Assembly (NCBI GenBank): GCA_036852015.1
Contig: JAANDG010000142.1
Span: 186,001-250,000 of the forward strand
Reading direction: 5' to 3'
DNA from: Pelodera strongyloides
Lineage: Eukaryota; Nematoda; Chromadorea; Rhabditida; Rhabditidae
Length of the DNA: 64,000 bases
In this document: in pieces, positions 25,421 to 38,367 of the stretch
Numbering within the stretch: the first letter of the stretch is position 1
How the letters are laid out: every line of letters begins with the position of its first letter
Position numbers and translations under genes: made by a program
The notes under the pieces: model-generated
The model's input: only the letters and a program-made list of their open reading frames with translations
What the model was told of the DNA's origin: nothing
Databases searched by the model: none

Positions 25421-26396
25421 CTGTGAGGCCGGTTTCACCAACATTTCAGAGGGTACACGGAACTTCCGTTGCACGGAAGAAACTTGTCACAAGTTTCTTC
25501 CGTTGAACGGAAGTTCCGTGCGCTCTTACTTGGATTTTCACCAACATTTACGTGCGTTATTAAGATGTTTTCTAAAAGATGGCTACTACGGTCTGGCAGT
25601 TAGCCAATGAATATGCAAAAGTGCATACAACGTGCATTTTTTCTACTTTTAGTTTTGCATTCGATATATCTCAAAGATAGGGTACGGAGTAAGCGTAAAT
25701 TAAATACTTTAATCATAAGAGAGGTCACCCAAGGGGAAACATCTTGCTGCTGCTATGTTAAAGCCTAAGGAAAGAAAATAACTTGCGTTTAAGAATATAG
25801 TGCGTAAAAATGGGTTATTCAAGCAGGGCTCTTTGTTCATGGGCTTTCGATAATAACTACCTTTTTCTATGTGTTTCAGTTGTGATTTTTCTTACTTAGT
25901 TTTTGTTCTGCCCCCAAATACACTATCTACCAGCTTGCTTTATAGGAAATTCTGTGTTTTCTTTAAAAAATGCAATAGTTATCACGTCAGTTACAGGTTT
26001 TATTAGCAGAAAATAACGAGTGTTTTAAGAACAATTGCTTAACAATAAAGCTAAAATCATGACAAAATAAATGCTAGTATTTGTCAACCATGACCAAAAA
26101 CTAAGTTATTATTCGTAATCAGTACTGAATATGTTTTGTATAACCTCATTGTAAACTAAAAATATGATATAGACACCAAACAGTACAAATTATGGAGTTT
26201 GAGGAGAAACTTCGAAGAAACTTCGACTCTAGAGTGCAAGTTTCTCTTCCCATACATAAGCCTTACTTGCAACGGAACTTTCCGTGCGCAAGTAACTTCC
26301 GTGCGCTCTGAAATGTTGGTGAGAACGCAAGTAGCGCGGACTTACTTGCGCACGGAAGTTACTTGCGGTCTGAAATGTTGGTGGAACCGGCCTCTG
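25421..26396. mobile_element. DNA element with CAGAGGCCGGTT-type terminal repeats, ~975 bp
   Basis: The left end reads GAGGCCGGTTTCACCAACAT followed by TTCAGA; the right end is its inverse, ATGTTGGTGGAACCGGCCTC. Subterminal ACGGAAGTTCCGTGCGC and ACTTGCG motifs recur at both ends in several orientations. No transposase frame is visible in the AT-rich middle, so it is non-autonomous. Two shorter elements in the window share the outer terminus. Confidence 0.8.
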
Positions 26397-26597
26397 CTCT
26401 CAAAAAAGTAAAGATACTGATGCTAATCTACAGGAAGGTCTGGGTCTGGCGCTACTCCTTTACCAGTTGAAGACAACGATCTACCGCAGAAAGGAAAAAT
26501 ATTCAGGGAAAAGGTAACTTTATGAAAGTAGATAGCAGAGAGGAAGCGAGAAATAAAGAAAGAATTGGACAAAAAATAAAGTAAGGTGATTCATGAG

Positions 26598-26661
26598 GTA
26601 CACTACAAACTACAGTCAAAATTACTTTGGTACACTACAAACTACAGTCAAAATTACTTTA
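26598..26661. repeat. Exact two-copy tandem duplication, 32 bp
   Basis: GGTACACTACAAACTACAGT and the following 12 bases occur twice without a gap. Confidence 0.85.
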
Positions 26662-27726
26662 TGTAGAGTGAACAAATATTATACGGCACTCATCAAGGGC
26701 ATAATCAACCTCGGGGACAAAAATCTGCCCAAAAACTCAAAATGTCGAAATTTGCTTCAGTTGCACAAGCTAAGAGTTTCTTGTGTGCAAATGTGGCCTC
26801 AGGAAATAAATAAATATCGTCAAAAAATCATGTGTATATCTGTGTACTACAGATCCTCGAGGTGCACAAAAGTGTCCTTGAACGAAGAACAATCCAAGTA
26901 CGCGGGCACACCCTTTACGACTCGCTATTAACGAGAATAAAAGAGAGCGGAAATAGGAGTTCACTGTCCTTTTTAAGGGTTTCAGACCATTATTTTTGGG
27001 GTGTAAAACCCGACACTCTAATCAATAACGGGACGAAATCTTTGCAGAAAATATTTTTTTTGTTGTTGCTGCAAACTTACAATAAGGTAGCATGATTGAC
27101 ATACAGAATTGAGACAATAACAAACAGAGAAATTAGATATGTATCTGGTTTAACAGGAGTATTTACCTTGTCTGGTTCATTAGATGAATGCCTTGCTACG
27201 CACTGGACCGAGATTTATTAAATATTAAACTAGGACTGTACTTCATGCGAACTGACATACAGATGTGCGGACATTCGAAGTTTACTTCAGATCCAGAAAA
27301 ACCCGTAACTTGTCCATATTGTCTACAACGCGCATAAACATAATATGTACAAAGCTGTTGTGAAAAGAACAACTCCCAATTAATGAGAAGTAGAAGTAAT
27401 TCACAAAAACATGCTGTATTGAAACCATAAAATGTGTAGTGAACGCATGTAATCTGCCGACAGTTATTGTGTTTTGCGATGGTGAAAGTCATACATTGTA
27501 TTCCACAGAGGAGGTCAGTTGGTAACCGGTGGTACCGGGGGGTTTACCACGGACACGGACGACCTTCTAACAATGCAGGTGACAGAGAGGAAGAGAGAGA
27601 AGGAGAGAATGAGATAGAATGAATCAGAGAGTCTGGGAGACAGAGAGAGGGAGACTGTAAGAGACTGGTCAGCAGGACTGTATGGCCATATGTCTGTGAA
27701 GTATTTCTGCATCATCTCTGCAAAAG

Positions 27727-27750
27727 AGCGAGAGAGCGAGAGAGCGAGAG

Positions 27751-27792
<42 letters not shown>

Positions 27793-27799
27793 AGAGAGA
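27727..27799. repeat. (GA)n tract
   Basis: Begins with GCGAGA units and turns into pure GA, about 70 bp. Confidence 0.95.
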
Positions 27800-28423
27800 A
27801 GTATAAATTCAGAGGGCAGTGATAATGAGCTAGAGAAAGGTCAAAAAAATTATCCATATCGGTTTCAGAGCTCGCTCTCTCTCTCTTTTAGGTAAATACT
27901 GTAGTTTTGATCATTTAAATCAACAATGTAACGTGTAAATAAATCAACGAGTTTTTCTCACATTCGCTTTTCTCAGATGGCATTTTTCTGCATACGAACG
28001 GTCTCAAACCCTTAACCAAAAAAGATAAATGAATGAATGTGTGGCTAGAGAAAGAACTACCTGTTTTTTTAAGATCTTCTACGCCACAGAGAAAATATCT
28101 AATTTCGAAGTAGAAACGAATTTTGGGTTTTGAAGTTTTAGCGCAATATTTTTTGGCAGACTAGTAAAAGAAATAGCTTTACAATATTACATTCGGTTAC
28201 CTTTTATTAGTTTCCTGATAGCACACAGGAAAACTAAAAGTGAAATGTTTCTGAAAAATAACTTTAGCCTAAAATAGCAGTTTCAGATCTAATAAATAAG
28301 GAGGACGATTCTAATGCAAAATTATTTCCATTGTTAGCACTAACAACGAAGAGAAATGCGACAGCGACGGGGCGGCAAGAATTATGAAATTCACAGGAGT
28401 GTTATGATCTCGCAATCAGATGT

Positions 28424-28600
28424 TTAAAGCGAAACACCGGCCGGTTCTTGAAACGCATCGTGGAGAGCAGCATTCTTATGCAGCTTATGCGTATGACCTA
28501 AATTAGAATAAAAAATCAAGCTAATTCGAGTAAATTAGCATAAATACGTAAGAACTCGGCTGTCCACGATGCGTTTCAAAACCTGCCGGTATTTCGATAA
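28424..28600. mobile_element. MITE family A, copy 6
   Basis: TTTAAAGCGAAACACCGGCCG left end and ACCTGCCGGTATTTCGATAA right end, with the ...ATCGTGGA / TCCACGAT inner repeat conserved. Confidence 0.87.
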
Positions 28601-29386
28601 TGTCTCTCGAAATATTCTGAATTCTGATAAAAAGTGGAAACTAAGAGACTTCTGGCGATGTGTGTATCCAACCTACCGCAGACCTTTATTATCCGACGGT
28701 CAGTTCTCCTACACTATAATATACATAGCAAATGTGGATATATGATTTATGAGACGTGATAGAAACTTGTTTCGTACAATGTCCACTCTCGTACTTATAT
28801 CTCGTTAGTAGTTAGGATATGTAGTATATGACATAGCTCAAGCAGTCAATCTCAAAGATTTCCTAATATAAATATTTCTATACGGAAAGTGAAAATTAAA
28901 CGTGGTTCAATGTTCATTTTAGGCTCGCCTAGTGATATTCTTCCGAAAAGATAAAAACTGAACTGTAATTTGTATTTCCAGAGTTCTGGGTCAACATGCA
29001 AGTTAGTAACTTTCATAATATTACCCTAATTTTACTATAATCTTACCGATCGTGTATAGGAATACAAACTCCCAACAAATTTGGGTAGCATACTTCAGTG
29101 GGGGTAGTATTCTTCAATTTTACCGCGCTTTTGCGCCTATCCAAAAAAATATTTGTATTATATATTCCCTTGGAGTGGTTATGTATTGGCTCGCGTGAGT
29201 GTTTTCATCGTAAAATTGTTCACGTTTAGTAACACATTGGCGACATGACCCGCAATACAATTTGGCTTTTCGTAAAGGAGAGCGTCTATGAATAAGAAGT
29301 GCAAACGATAGCTAGTTTTACCCAGCAAAATAATAGGGTTGACAGGGTTGAAATTTTGTCCTAAAGGAGATTTCTTGGTTATTAGT

Positions 29387-29619
29387 TACCAAACGGCTAT
29401 CGCCGCATGAGGCGACTACTAAAATTATATTCCACTTACATGAAAATAACGTCTGCAACGTATCTTCCAAGCCCCAAGTGTATGTAATAAAATTCGATTG
29501 CGCTTATTTTGAAGAGTTGCGAAAGGGACTACTTATACCAAACGCCTGATACGTAGAAAAAAAAACGGTTCTTTCACACAAACAAAAAAGTTAACTCTTC
29601 TCCTTTATAAAATAAGATA
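29387..29619. repeat. Family D repeat (hairpin-headed), copy 1
   Basis: Starts TACCAAACGGCTATCGCCGC followed by ATGAGGCGAC, and contains GCGCTTATTTTGAAGAGTTG and TATACCAAACGCCTGATACG. It ends in CTCCTTTATAAAATAAGATA. The same order of blocks occurs at 51720-51946. Confidence 0.8.
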
Positions 29620-29924
29620 TAGTGCAATTGCAAATGAGTAAGGCGAGCATGTAAAATTGCTATATTGGTAATGTACGAATTCAAGAACATGGAAGAGGCA
29701 AAGTATCTAAAAAGTTGTGTACATATAACATAAAAAGAAGAGAGATGTTATTATGGACCCACACCAGCCCTTCCACAAGCAACTTTAGAAAAAAAAACTA
29801 AAATCCTCCAGGGATTTAAAAATCACTAAAACGGGTTACTTCCGCAAAAAAGCTCCTCGATTGATGTCATTCTTATGTAGGAAAATTGTAACGTTTCATG
29901 TTTCAGGGTACAAACTAAACTTTT

Positions 29925-29929
<5 letters not shown>

Positions 29930-29988
<59 letters not shown>
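29930..29988. repeat. Poly(A) tract, 59 A
   Basis: Perfect A homopolymer, much longer than any other in the window, 40 bp before a family B palindrome. It may be a retroposition tail; no source sequence is recognisable upstream. Confidence 0.9.
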
Positions 29989-29990
<2 letters not shown>

Positions 29991-30028
29991 CAAATAATAA
30001 ATTTAAAATAGGAACAATTATTCAAAAG

Positions 30029-30199
30029 TTAAAGCGAAATGCTAGCCTCTTTGGAAAATTTGCAATTGATAAGCAAATCCTATGTGTCCTATGCTAATTT
30101 TGTACGATTGCCGTGGACGATCGTACAAAATTAGCATAGGATACATAGGATTTGCTTATCATATGCAAATTTTCCAAAGAGGCTGGCATTTCGCTTTAA
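30029..30199. mobile_element. MITE family B, copy 4
   Basis: TTAAAGCGAAATGCTAGCC to GGCTGGCATTTCGCTTTAA, nearly full palindrome with loop GATTGCCGTGGACGATCG. Confidence 0.92.
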
Positions 30200-31480
30200 A
30201 CAAAAATATAAATGAAGTGCTGGAATTTTGTATTCGGCCCCATGCAATTAGTATTAGTCACAGCGTGACGCAGAATGTGCAGAGGGAAAACGATTTTTAT
30301 TTTAGGAAATAAACTTGACATTAATAGACTTATATTTTGTGCGGTTTCGTTAAACTATATCACACTCACTTAGGTAGCAAAACTATATGCAATGTGTTTA
30401 CAGTTCAACTCTAATTAGCTACCAGCAGAAATAAATATAAAAAGGGAAATATAAAGTAATGGTAACTTTGCGATAGTGAGACGAAACTCACATGCTAAAA
30501 CATCACACAGCGAGAATATGGCGAACACCAGGCTAGAACCCGTCAAGCGACTAGCGACAAAAATTGCCCAGCGCTGACGTCGCCATAACTTCGCCGTGCG
30601 GTCCACTATACGCGCGACTCGATTGCATGCCGAAGAGTCGGAAAGCCTGGACGCGAAAAATAGTTTGCGAACTTTTCTGTTTTGCCGCGGCGAACCGTTT
30701 TCGTTTTGAATTTTCAAAATAAAACACTAAAATTTAACTTTAATAAAACACGAAAAAGAACTGCATTATCACTGTGTTCAACACACCCAAATATTTGGTG
30801 AAAGACAAACAAATTAAAGAAAATGTGAATTTGATCGTGTCAAAGTTATACACAATGGCATAGGATTTTTCGTTCAATGATTCATCGTATTGCAAATGAG
30901 TCAACCACGAATTTTAATTTACAATTCTGAATATAAATCTGAGTTTTTTAAAAGATAGTACTATTAATTTGCAATACTAATGTTGTGATTTCATAATAAT
31001 ATTGAGTACAGTTGAAAGAGGACTATATATGCAATGAAACACTATCAATAAGACAGCACTTGGCTTCAGGCGTTTCATGCAAACAAACTAGATGAATAAA
31101 TCAACAGAAAAGCATATAAATAAAGCGATTCATAAAAAGCAAATAAAAGTTGACGCGTGCTGTTTTCTCTTCCTTATTGTAGATGAGTGTTGTTGATACT
31201 TTGCCAGAGCAAATACGAACCACAGAAAGGTGGTCTTGAAATTTTGGAAGTGCTGAAGTATTATTATAGGTTTGGAAATAAAATAATTAGCTAAACTTCA
31301 CTTCTTCTTACTATTATCTAGCAAATCTACTCGAATTCCTGAGGGCCAAAGCATAAAAAAACAAGACTTGATGTTACAGTAAGACTAGAGAACAAATTTC
31401 TGCTAATTGTCGTAAATCAACATCCGTACGATGTCAATATCGTTCAGTTGGGCTTTGTCAAATTGTAGCTCCTCCAAGTT

Positions 31481-31586
31481 CTCTCTCCCTTACTCTCTAT
31501 ATCTCTCTCTCTCTCTCTCTCTTACTGTCTCTCCCTCTCTGTCTCTCTCTCTCTCGCTCGCTCTCTCTCTCTCTCTCTCCCTCTCT
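31481..31586. repeat. (CT)n tract
   Basis: About 105 bp of CT with ATAT, ACTG and CGCTCG interruptions. Orientation is opposite to the GA tract 220 bp downstream. Confidence 0.93.
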
Positions 31587-31798
31587 TGCAATCGCTAACT
31601 TCTTCTCACTCTTTCTTTATCACTGAAATGATAGTCTGCCGAAAGATCAACTTTCATAAAAACAATCAAAAAGAAGCACATGTGTTATTAGTTGATGATT
31701 GTTGGGCCCATTTCTCTTGACTGATTACGATTGTACATCAAAGTGGTCAGCAAAGGGTCAGTTGGTCTAAAGCTAGCCAGGAAAAACTACGAGTTTGT

Positions 31799-31799
<1 letters not shown>

Positions 31800-31836
<37 letters not shown>
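31800..31836. repeat. (GA)n tract
   Basis: Pure GA, 37 bp. Confidence 0.95.
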
Positions 31837-31837
<1 letters not shown>

Positions 31838-32225
31838 CTAGTACGATATGACATGTGACAATAGAAGTTCTGACGGAACACTGTCCACGATGCATCTATA
31901 CATCCTTGGTTCATAAAGAATCTTAGGCGGGCAAGTGATAATACAGCAACCGACAAAACAGCTGTATTTTCGGTTTTGTCCCCATGCGCTTTTGAAATCA
32001 GAAATCTTTCTCATAGCCAAGAACATTAATATTACTTTCAGTTTCACAAAATTTGTCCCGTAAGCTCGGGTGGTACAGCTTTTATAAGACTATGTCAATG
32101 CAGAGGATTATACGAAAAAATGGGACACTTTTTAGTTTCACACGGCCTAGCACAGAACAATAAAGCTAGCAGGTGTGTGCTGCAGTCACATAGAGCATGG
32201 AATTAGCATCATCAAATAAAAATAG

Positions 32226-32249
32226 AGGGAGAGGGAGAGGGGGAGAGAT

Positions 32250-32301
<52 letters not shown>
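32226..32301. repeat. (GA)n tract with GGGAGA units
   Basis: GA-rich low complexity, about 75 bp; the 120-codon frame across it is an artefact. Confidence 0.93.
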
Positions 32302-32385
32302 ATGGTAAAGAAAGAGAGAAAGGGAGAGAGTAATGAAGCGTACACGACACAACAAACAACAATTATATGTTTGACTTCCTACGTT

Positions 32386-32561
32386 CTCAGGCGCGCAGCG
32401 CGCAAATGCGTAACCGCGTCCGCGGAAAAGAGATGGCTTTTTAACATGGGAAAGTCGGAGACACAGAAAAGAGGTTTCTCTGGGTCTCGAATTTTTGAAT
32501 GCAGATTTGCAATCTTTTTTCCGCGGACGCGGTTACGCATTTGCGCGCTGCGCGCCTGAGG
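32386..32561. mobile_element. GC-rich inverted-repeat element
   Basis: CTCAGGCGCGCAGCGCGCAA and the next 25 bases (AATGCGTAACCGCGTCCGCGG) recur inverted at 32517-32561. The arms are about 45 bp and almost perfect, and the ~85-bp centre is unrelated. It has a MITE-like form but a base composition quite unlike the surroundings. Confidence 0.8.
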
Positions 32562-33730
32562 ACCAGAGTTACCGGGAGTTGCCGCGACTTTCCATTACAT
32601 TAATGGGAATGTGCTTTGTTATGGTGGTGAAGCGCTAGGGTGCCAGCTCAAACTTGCCAACTTCACACTTTTCGAAAAGGAATCAGCTTATGTGAATCTA
32701 GTTTAATCTACACAAAAAAAAACATATGGACTATATGGACGTGAGGACCATATTGAGAAATTTAGTAGAATACAGTATAGTAGAAGGTAGTGCAAGTAGA
32801 CTGTCCGGGATATTTCATGGTTGCCTAGGGTATTCCATGGTTGCCCAGGTTATTCCAGGGTATTCCAAAGGTGTCTTGCCCAATAAGCCTGACATAGAAA
32901 ACTACGTACTGGGTCAAAATCATGCAGAGCATCGCTTCCGCAGTAGAACCTATGGAATGAGCGGAACTTGCTCCTTGGCCTGCCACAAGACTATTGACAA
33001 ATCAAAAGTTGTGAGTTCTGGTATTAAGAACCTGCTCTGACTACTTGGAGAAGCGGGGTCTACCCTTCCATAAGACTTCACCAAACAACTGTCAAAGTAT
33101 GTTTGCATGCACATTTGCGCTCAGTATCTACGTTCTACGTTGGGGAAAATAGCCACTAAACTTTGCACTTCACTGCAACGTAAAGGTTAGCGCGCAAGTG
33201 GCGCGGGAACGGTAGGAAAAATTGCGCACAGACAGGGTTGCGCGCCAAATTACTCTAAAATTAGCATACTCTACGCAGGTCACGCAGGTGAGCGTGTGAA
33301 ATAATAATAACAGTTGCTTTGAACGAATGACTAAAGTGATGCACACTATGTTATTTCACTCTCCTACAAACAAATAACAATAACAAAAATAGTTTTTCAA
33401 CATGTCCAAGAGTAGCCATGCAACATTTCCCGCAACACTGTATAAGTCAATTTATGCAAAATACCAAAATACGCGCTTGTATCGCTAGCTTTTACGCGCG
33501 CAACAAAAAGCGAGAGACGTTTAGCATAATAGTAAACCAGTTTTGTATGGAGAGAAATGCTTTCTGGAGAAGGCAGAAAAGCTCACGCGAGAGTTAACAA
33601 TCAGGCAAATTGATGAACCTGAAGAATACGTTAAAAAAACTTCTTCATGCTCGAATACGTATTATCAAGCATCATGCGTTCATACCCCTAACCGCCTAAC
33701 CCTAACTAGCGGTAGCATGACCTCTGTGAC

Positions 33731-33877
33731 CTGAGACCGTATTCACCAACACGCAGGAAACCCTCCCTGGCCTCCCCAAGGAGCTAAAGAATGCGTAGAG
33801 AGTGCGAGAGTAGAAGAGATTCAGAGCGCTCGTGAGCCTAGGGAGGGCTCCCTGTTTGTTGGTGAATACGGCCTCTG
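33731..33877. mobile_element. Short element with GAGGCCGTATTCACCAACA termini
   Basis: CTGAGACCGTATTCACCAAC at the left and GTTGGTGAATACGGCCTC at the right, with inner AGGGAGGGCTCCCTG pairing against CAGGAAACCCTCCCT. Related by its ends to the 975-bp element at 25421 and to 44655-44790. Confidence 0.82.
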
Positions 33878-35700
33878 GAGTGTACCAGCGCATACTAACA
33901 CATGGACACTAACCTGTAATTCTAATACGAACTGGGTTTTCAATTTTTCTTTCGTGCGTTCTTATGTTTTTATTGTAAAATGATGCTTTTTCGTCCGATC
34001 AGCATTTTCAACAATTATCTATGCATTATTACCAACAATTATTGCAACACGAACGGGGGGCGCCTGTTTTTTCGACTTTTCACAACAGAACGAACTCGCC
34101 AATTTTCAGAGCATTTTTCGTTTTAAAAAGCCCAAACCGCTAGAACCGGTCTATTCGTCTACTGTAATTTGTACGCGCGCGAGGTTTTAGACTTTGGAAT
34201 GAAACCCGGATTGTGAACTTATACTTATAGAGGGAGGAGAAAGGTGACCAGCCCTACTAAAGTTTTGCGAACCATTATGTATGAACCTGAGAAAGCTCAA
34301 TCGATATTACGCACTATGGAAGCGGTAAGAATTATACTGAGCGCCTAGGGTGATGATGTACAAAGCATTATAATATTAAACACTTTATAAGAAATGCGAC
34401 GCCCCAAAGATCTACATAAAAGGTTCTCAATCTAGAAATCTAAAAAGCATGATGGACACTAAATTTGCTTGAGCTACTTGAGTGTCCTGCAAACCAGACA
34501 AAAATCTACAATACAACGAAAATGGTGTGCGGTAGCAATGTGCTAGAGGTGTGCCATATCAGTGCAGCACATATGTAGTTTAGCTTTGCGTTTACAACAC
34601 TTCTCAGGGTTTACCGGATACGCGGCAACGGATGTTTATTTATTTAAAAAAAATAAAGAGCATTGTGGAAACTAAATATGTTCAGTGACCATTTACATAC
34701 TACTGTTTTTCTCGGATACGTAAACGGTCAGACTTTCCAACTCTAAAACGCAAAAGAGCCCTTGAAATTCTAAAAGTGCGCGTAGTCGAGGCTCAAGAAT
34801 CTTTTTCATAAAAAGAGTAAGTACATAACTTTGCAGTTCACGCTGGAATGGTAACTCTGAAAGGAGGGAATAAATGAGGAAATTATATAATTAAAGTTTA
34901 TAATTAATTTATCGTATCAATTGCTAACCAACAGAATTGAAGTAAAACCACAGGAATCACATGTTTCATCGCGGATATTCAACATTCAACTTGATATAGT
35001 AGTAAACGCTAGCGTCTTTTTATACTTACTTTTATCCTAATTGGGCAAGCCTTACAAAGTTGTGTTGAAAATCATAGGGTCTATTTTTATTTTTCGACAT
35101 TAAAAAGAGCTTTGATTTGTACTGTGTTGACTTCGTCAAGAATAACATGAAAACATAAACATAAGCTTTGAAAAGAAATTGTGTCCTTTGAAAAGAGACT
35201 TGGATGTGCAAAGTTCTTGCTACCAAAATTAGACAATTCCTCCCCGAGTATTGTATTACATCGAGTTCAGTTCCATTAGCAAATACACACACGAACAAAC
35301 TTTCCGATGCTCTGTTTCTATTATTTATGTTTGGATATGCATTTTGGGCAGCGCACTCACGATATTTGCTTAGAAACGGTGCCTTATTTGCATAAACAAT
35401 TGTTGCGCAGGTGTAATATAATATAGACATTTCAGCGCATCGAAACTGTGGAGAAAATCATGCGGAGAAAATAACAACATACAAAACATCAAGAATAAGA
35501 CTGGCTATAAAGTACGAGGTGTGAAGCACAAGATAAAAATCAATAAATTGACGCGATAATTATCGGGTAATTAGCCGCGTGGTATTAGAAAGTGAAAGGA
35601 GCGAAATTGATGCTTGAGAGCGCATGCGAGCGAGCAAGAACAGGTCATTTTCTTGCTCGCCGCGGGCATTTTGGTTAGAAGGGGAAAGGGTATAGTTTCG

Positions 35701-35756
<56 letters not shown>

Positions 35757-35771
35757 TGTGAGAGAGAGAGA
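35701..35771. repeat. (GA)n tract
   Basis: About 70 bp of GA with one AAG and one GTGT break. Confidence 0.95.
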
Positions 35772-37380
35772 ATAAAAAGGTAGAAAGACAGCGAGAAAAT
35801 GGGCGTCGCCGCGCCGGAGGCTGAACACACCTTTTTTACCCAAAAAAGCAGAATTGAGTGGAAACTGTTATTTATCGATTATGTATACGTTGTGTTTTAC
35901 CACGCAGATAATTAAATACGTTAGAAGTCATACGGTTTAAATGTTTTTATAATCACAAGGACAACAGAATGTCGATGCGTCTGTATAAGGTGTTCTCAGG
36001 CTTCCGACTCTATGTCAAGAACCTCATGCTCTCCAGCAAAATGGTTTCTAGTCCAGATACAGGATAAAACAGTAAGAGCTAAGAAAAAATAAAGATAAAC
36101 AATCAGAAAAAAAAACAATCGTAAGATCCAGTGGGGTCTCCCGGTAAGTTGTGAAAACAGTTAACTTACCAAAAATCTAAAAAGTATTGCAGATACAATT
36201 CAGCACCTACTAAAATGTCTATGCCGGTGATTGGTGGCCACATGCTGTTACAACAACGAGTGTAGAGATACTTAGGGAGATACACGAAGATATACTGTGT
36301 GAATAGGAGAGAGTCGAATGATAAAGAAAAGAAAATATACCCTCAAGTGTGATAATCAGAGAAGTAGACGAGCCAGAGATATCTTTAGGATCTTCCAGAG
36401 ATCTTCAAAACATTGTATGATGCACAGTGGGATCCCACGTAAAGTTGGAATTGGAACAAATTAGGGTGTCTGAAATTCTCAGTACTGCGTATTAGAAGTT
36501 AACTGCCCCTTGTGCGTGATATATGGTTACGATTTAAACCTTGCGCTTCGATATCTAGTGAGACTGTAGTAAATCAAAGTTGACAATGCTAGTAGTAAAC
36601 ATTAGGCCAAAATAAAAAAAAACCTCAAAACAATTCCAATCAATTGCATTGAGGGACTAATTATGCATCATAATGCACACTGTATATAATTATTGTAATT
36701 AGAAACTGAATTTCATCGTTATCTGCGGAAAAGATCGCTGTTCATTCGTCTTCACGCGATTTTTGGATGAGATAGGCTGTGTTTGACGCTCAATTCGGAT
36801 AAAAATATGAACTCATAAAGTGAGAGACTTTCACGCTTTTATTTATGATTAGATTCATTAAATTGTTGCATAATATAAATTGTCATCTAATGGGGAAAAT
36901 GTACAAGTTACAAATGCTCCAAACCGGGAGGCTCACGGTGTTCGTGCATACGGCCACTGGAGTGAAGTATCATATATTATTTACATATTTTTTCGGACAC
37001 TGTACCTAGACGTATCTGTTGTTTGATTAGAGATCAAGAATTTAGGAGAAAAATAAAAGCACCGATTTTTATAAAGATAAAACACCGCTAAGCTACCGTA
37101 CTAAATATTTGTTCATCGCGCCCCCTATGCTCTTTTCTGCAGACTGCTAGAGTGTGTTTTATACTTGATTTTTGAACGCATTTTGTACTTCGAAGTTTTT
37201 CTAGAAAAAAGTATTATATTGTTATGCTTATTTTGTAGTATTTCTTCCAGGATTCATTTCTAACAAAGTTTGTAGGGTAGAGATCACTTATTACCTTTCC
37301 AGTTACCAGAAATTTAATTGTAATATGTTTTGAGGGTCGAAGCTTTTCGTGCCTCTCCTCACCTAAAGCAACATCTAGTT

Positions 37381-37390
37381 TTTTTTTCAG
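37381..37390 (+). other. Splice acceptor 5 nt before the FTSJ1 ATG
   Basis: TTTTTTTCAG ends at 37390 and leaves only TTGTT before ATG 37396. This is the pattern expected of a spliced-leader acceptor. Confidence 0.65.
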
Positions 37391-37395
37391 TTGTT

Positions 37396-38328
37396 ATGGG
37401 GAAGACGTCAAAGGATAAGCGTGATATTTATTACCGCCTTGCAAAAGAAGAGGGATGGCGTGCTCGATCAGCATTCAAACTCATGCAAATCGATGACGAA
37501 TTTTCTATTCTTAAAGGTTGGTTGTAACTATTCTTTCTCAATCTGAGGCCTAATAATCGATCAGTTGTGATAATCGGCCAGGCAAAGAATTACATTATTT
37601 GATTTTAGGTGTAACTCGAGCGGTTGATCTCTGTGCGGCTCCAGGCAGCTGGAGTCAGGTTTTGTCGAAAAGACTCTTTGAGGTGAGGGGTTTTGCCCGG
37701 CCCAGAGTTGCATGGTTTTCTTCATCGTAAATCTTCAGCTAAGTATTGCTAACGGTTTTTATGTACTATTACTATAGATAACAGTATTATTATGTTTCCA
37801 GGCTGATTCGAATGCAAAAATCGTCGCTGTCGATCTTCAGCCAATGTCACCGCTACCAGGTGTCATTCAACTACAAGGCGACATCACACAGGTAAATCCT
37901 TCCTTACCGCTAAGTTTCAGCTTCATTCTCTTATCTTGCCTTTGTGAAAAGCGCAATCCAGGATTATCAGTTTGCTCCTTGTAGTCTCTCTAGCCTTATC
38001 TGCGTGAATGTTTTCTTTCCTTTGCATATGTATACATTATTTACACTGGGAGCATAAATATGCTCCAACAGAGCAGTGTGTGTATGCGAACTCTCCGAAC
38101 GAAGCTCAATACAGAACCATCAACCTTATTATTTGTTTGTATTTCTCAACTTTGAACTATTTCAGCTGAAAACTGCCGAGCAAATTATTTCATACTTTGA
38201 CGGAGAGAAGGCAGACGTGGTGATATGCGATGGTGCTCCGGATGGTACGTTCTATTTATTTGTTGCTTCTCCCTTCTTCTTTTTTCCTCACTTCCTTTCT
38301 CTCTCCTTCTGTTTCTATTCCTATCCTT

Positions 38329-38367
<39 letters not shown>

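Larger units (their letters stand above)
22901..30000. other. Gene desert, middle part
   Basis: No gene supported. It holds GA tracts at 23205 and 27727, a half-size family B copy at 23587, a family E element at 24641, a nearly 1 kb element with CAGAGGCCG-type ends at 25421-26396, short tandem duplications near 25209 and 26598, a family A copy at 28424, a family D copy at 29387 and a 59-nt poly(A) run at 29930. Two adjacent plus-strand frames at 23757-24209 lie in unique-looking sequence but show no family signature. Confidence 0.55.
30200..37380. other. Gene desert, last part; upstream of FTSJ1
   Basis: No gene supported. A small GC-richer patch at about 30530-30690 contains CGCGCGACTCG. 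Other contents are (CT)n/(GA)n tracts, a GC-rich inverted repeat at 32386-32561, a CAGAGGCCG-type element at 33731-33877 and degenerate CCTAACC units near 33688-33710. The 132-codon minus-strand frame at 35032-35430 has no family match that I recognise. Confidence 0.55.

Noticed and set aside
25421..26396. Transposase gene inside the 975-bp element
   Set aside because: All frames are short and interrupted; the interior is AT-rich without a DDE-like pattern.
35032..35430. 132-codon minus-strand frame as a gene
   Set aside because: No recognisable domain, no plausible spliced neighbours, and composition like the surrounding non-coding DNA.
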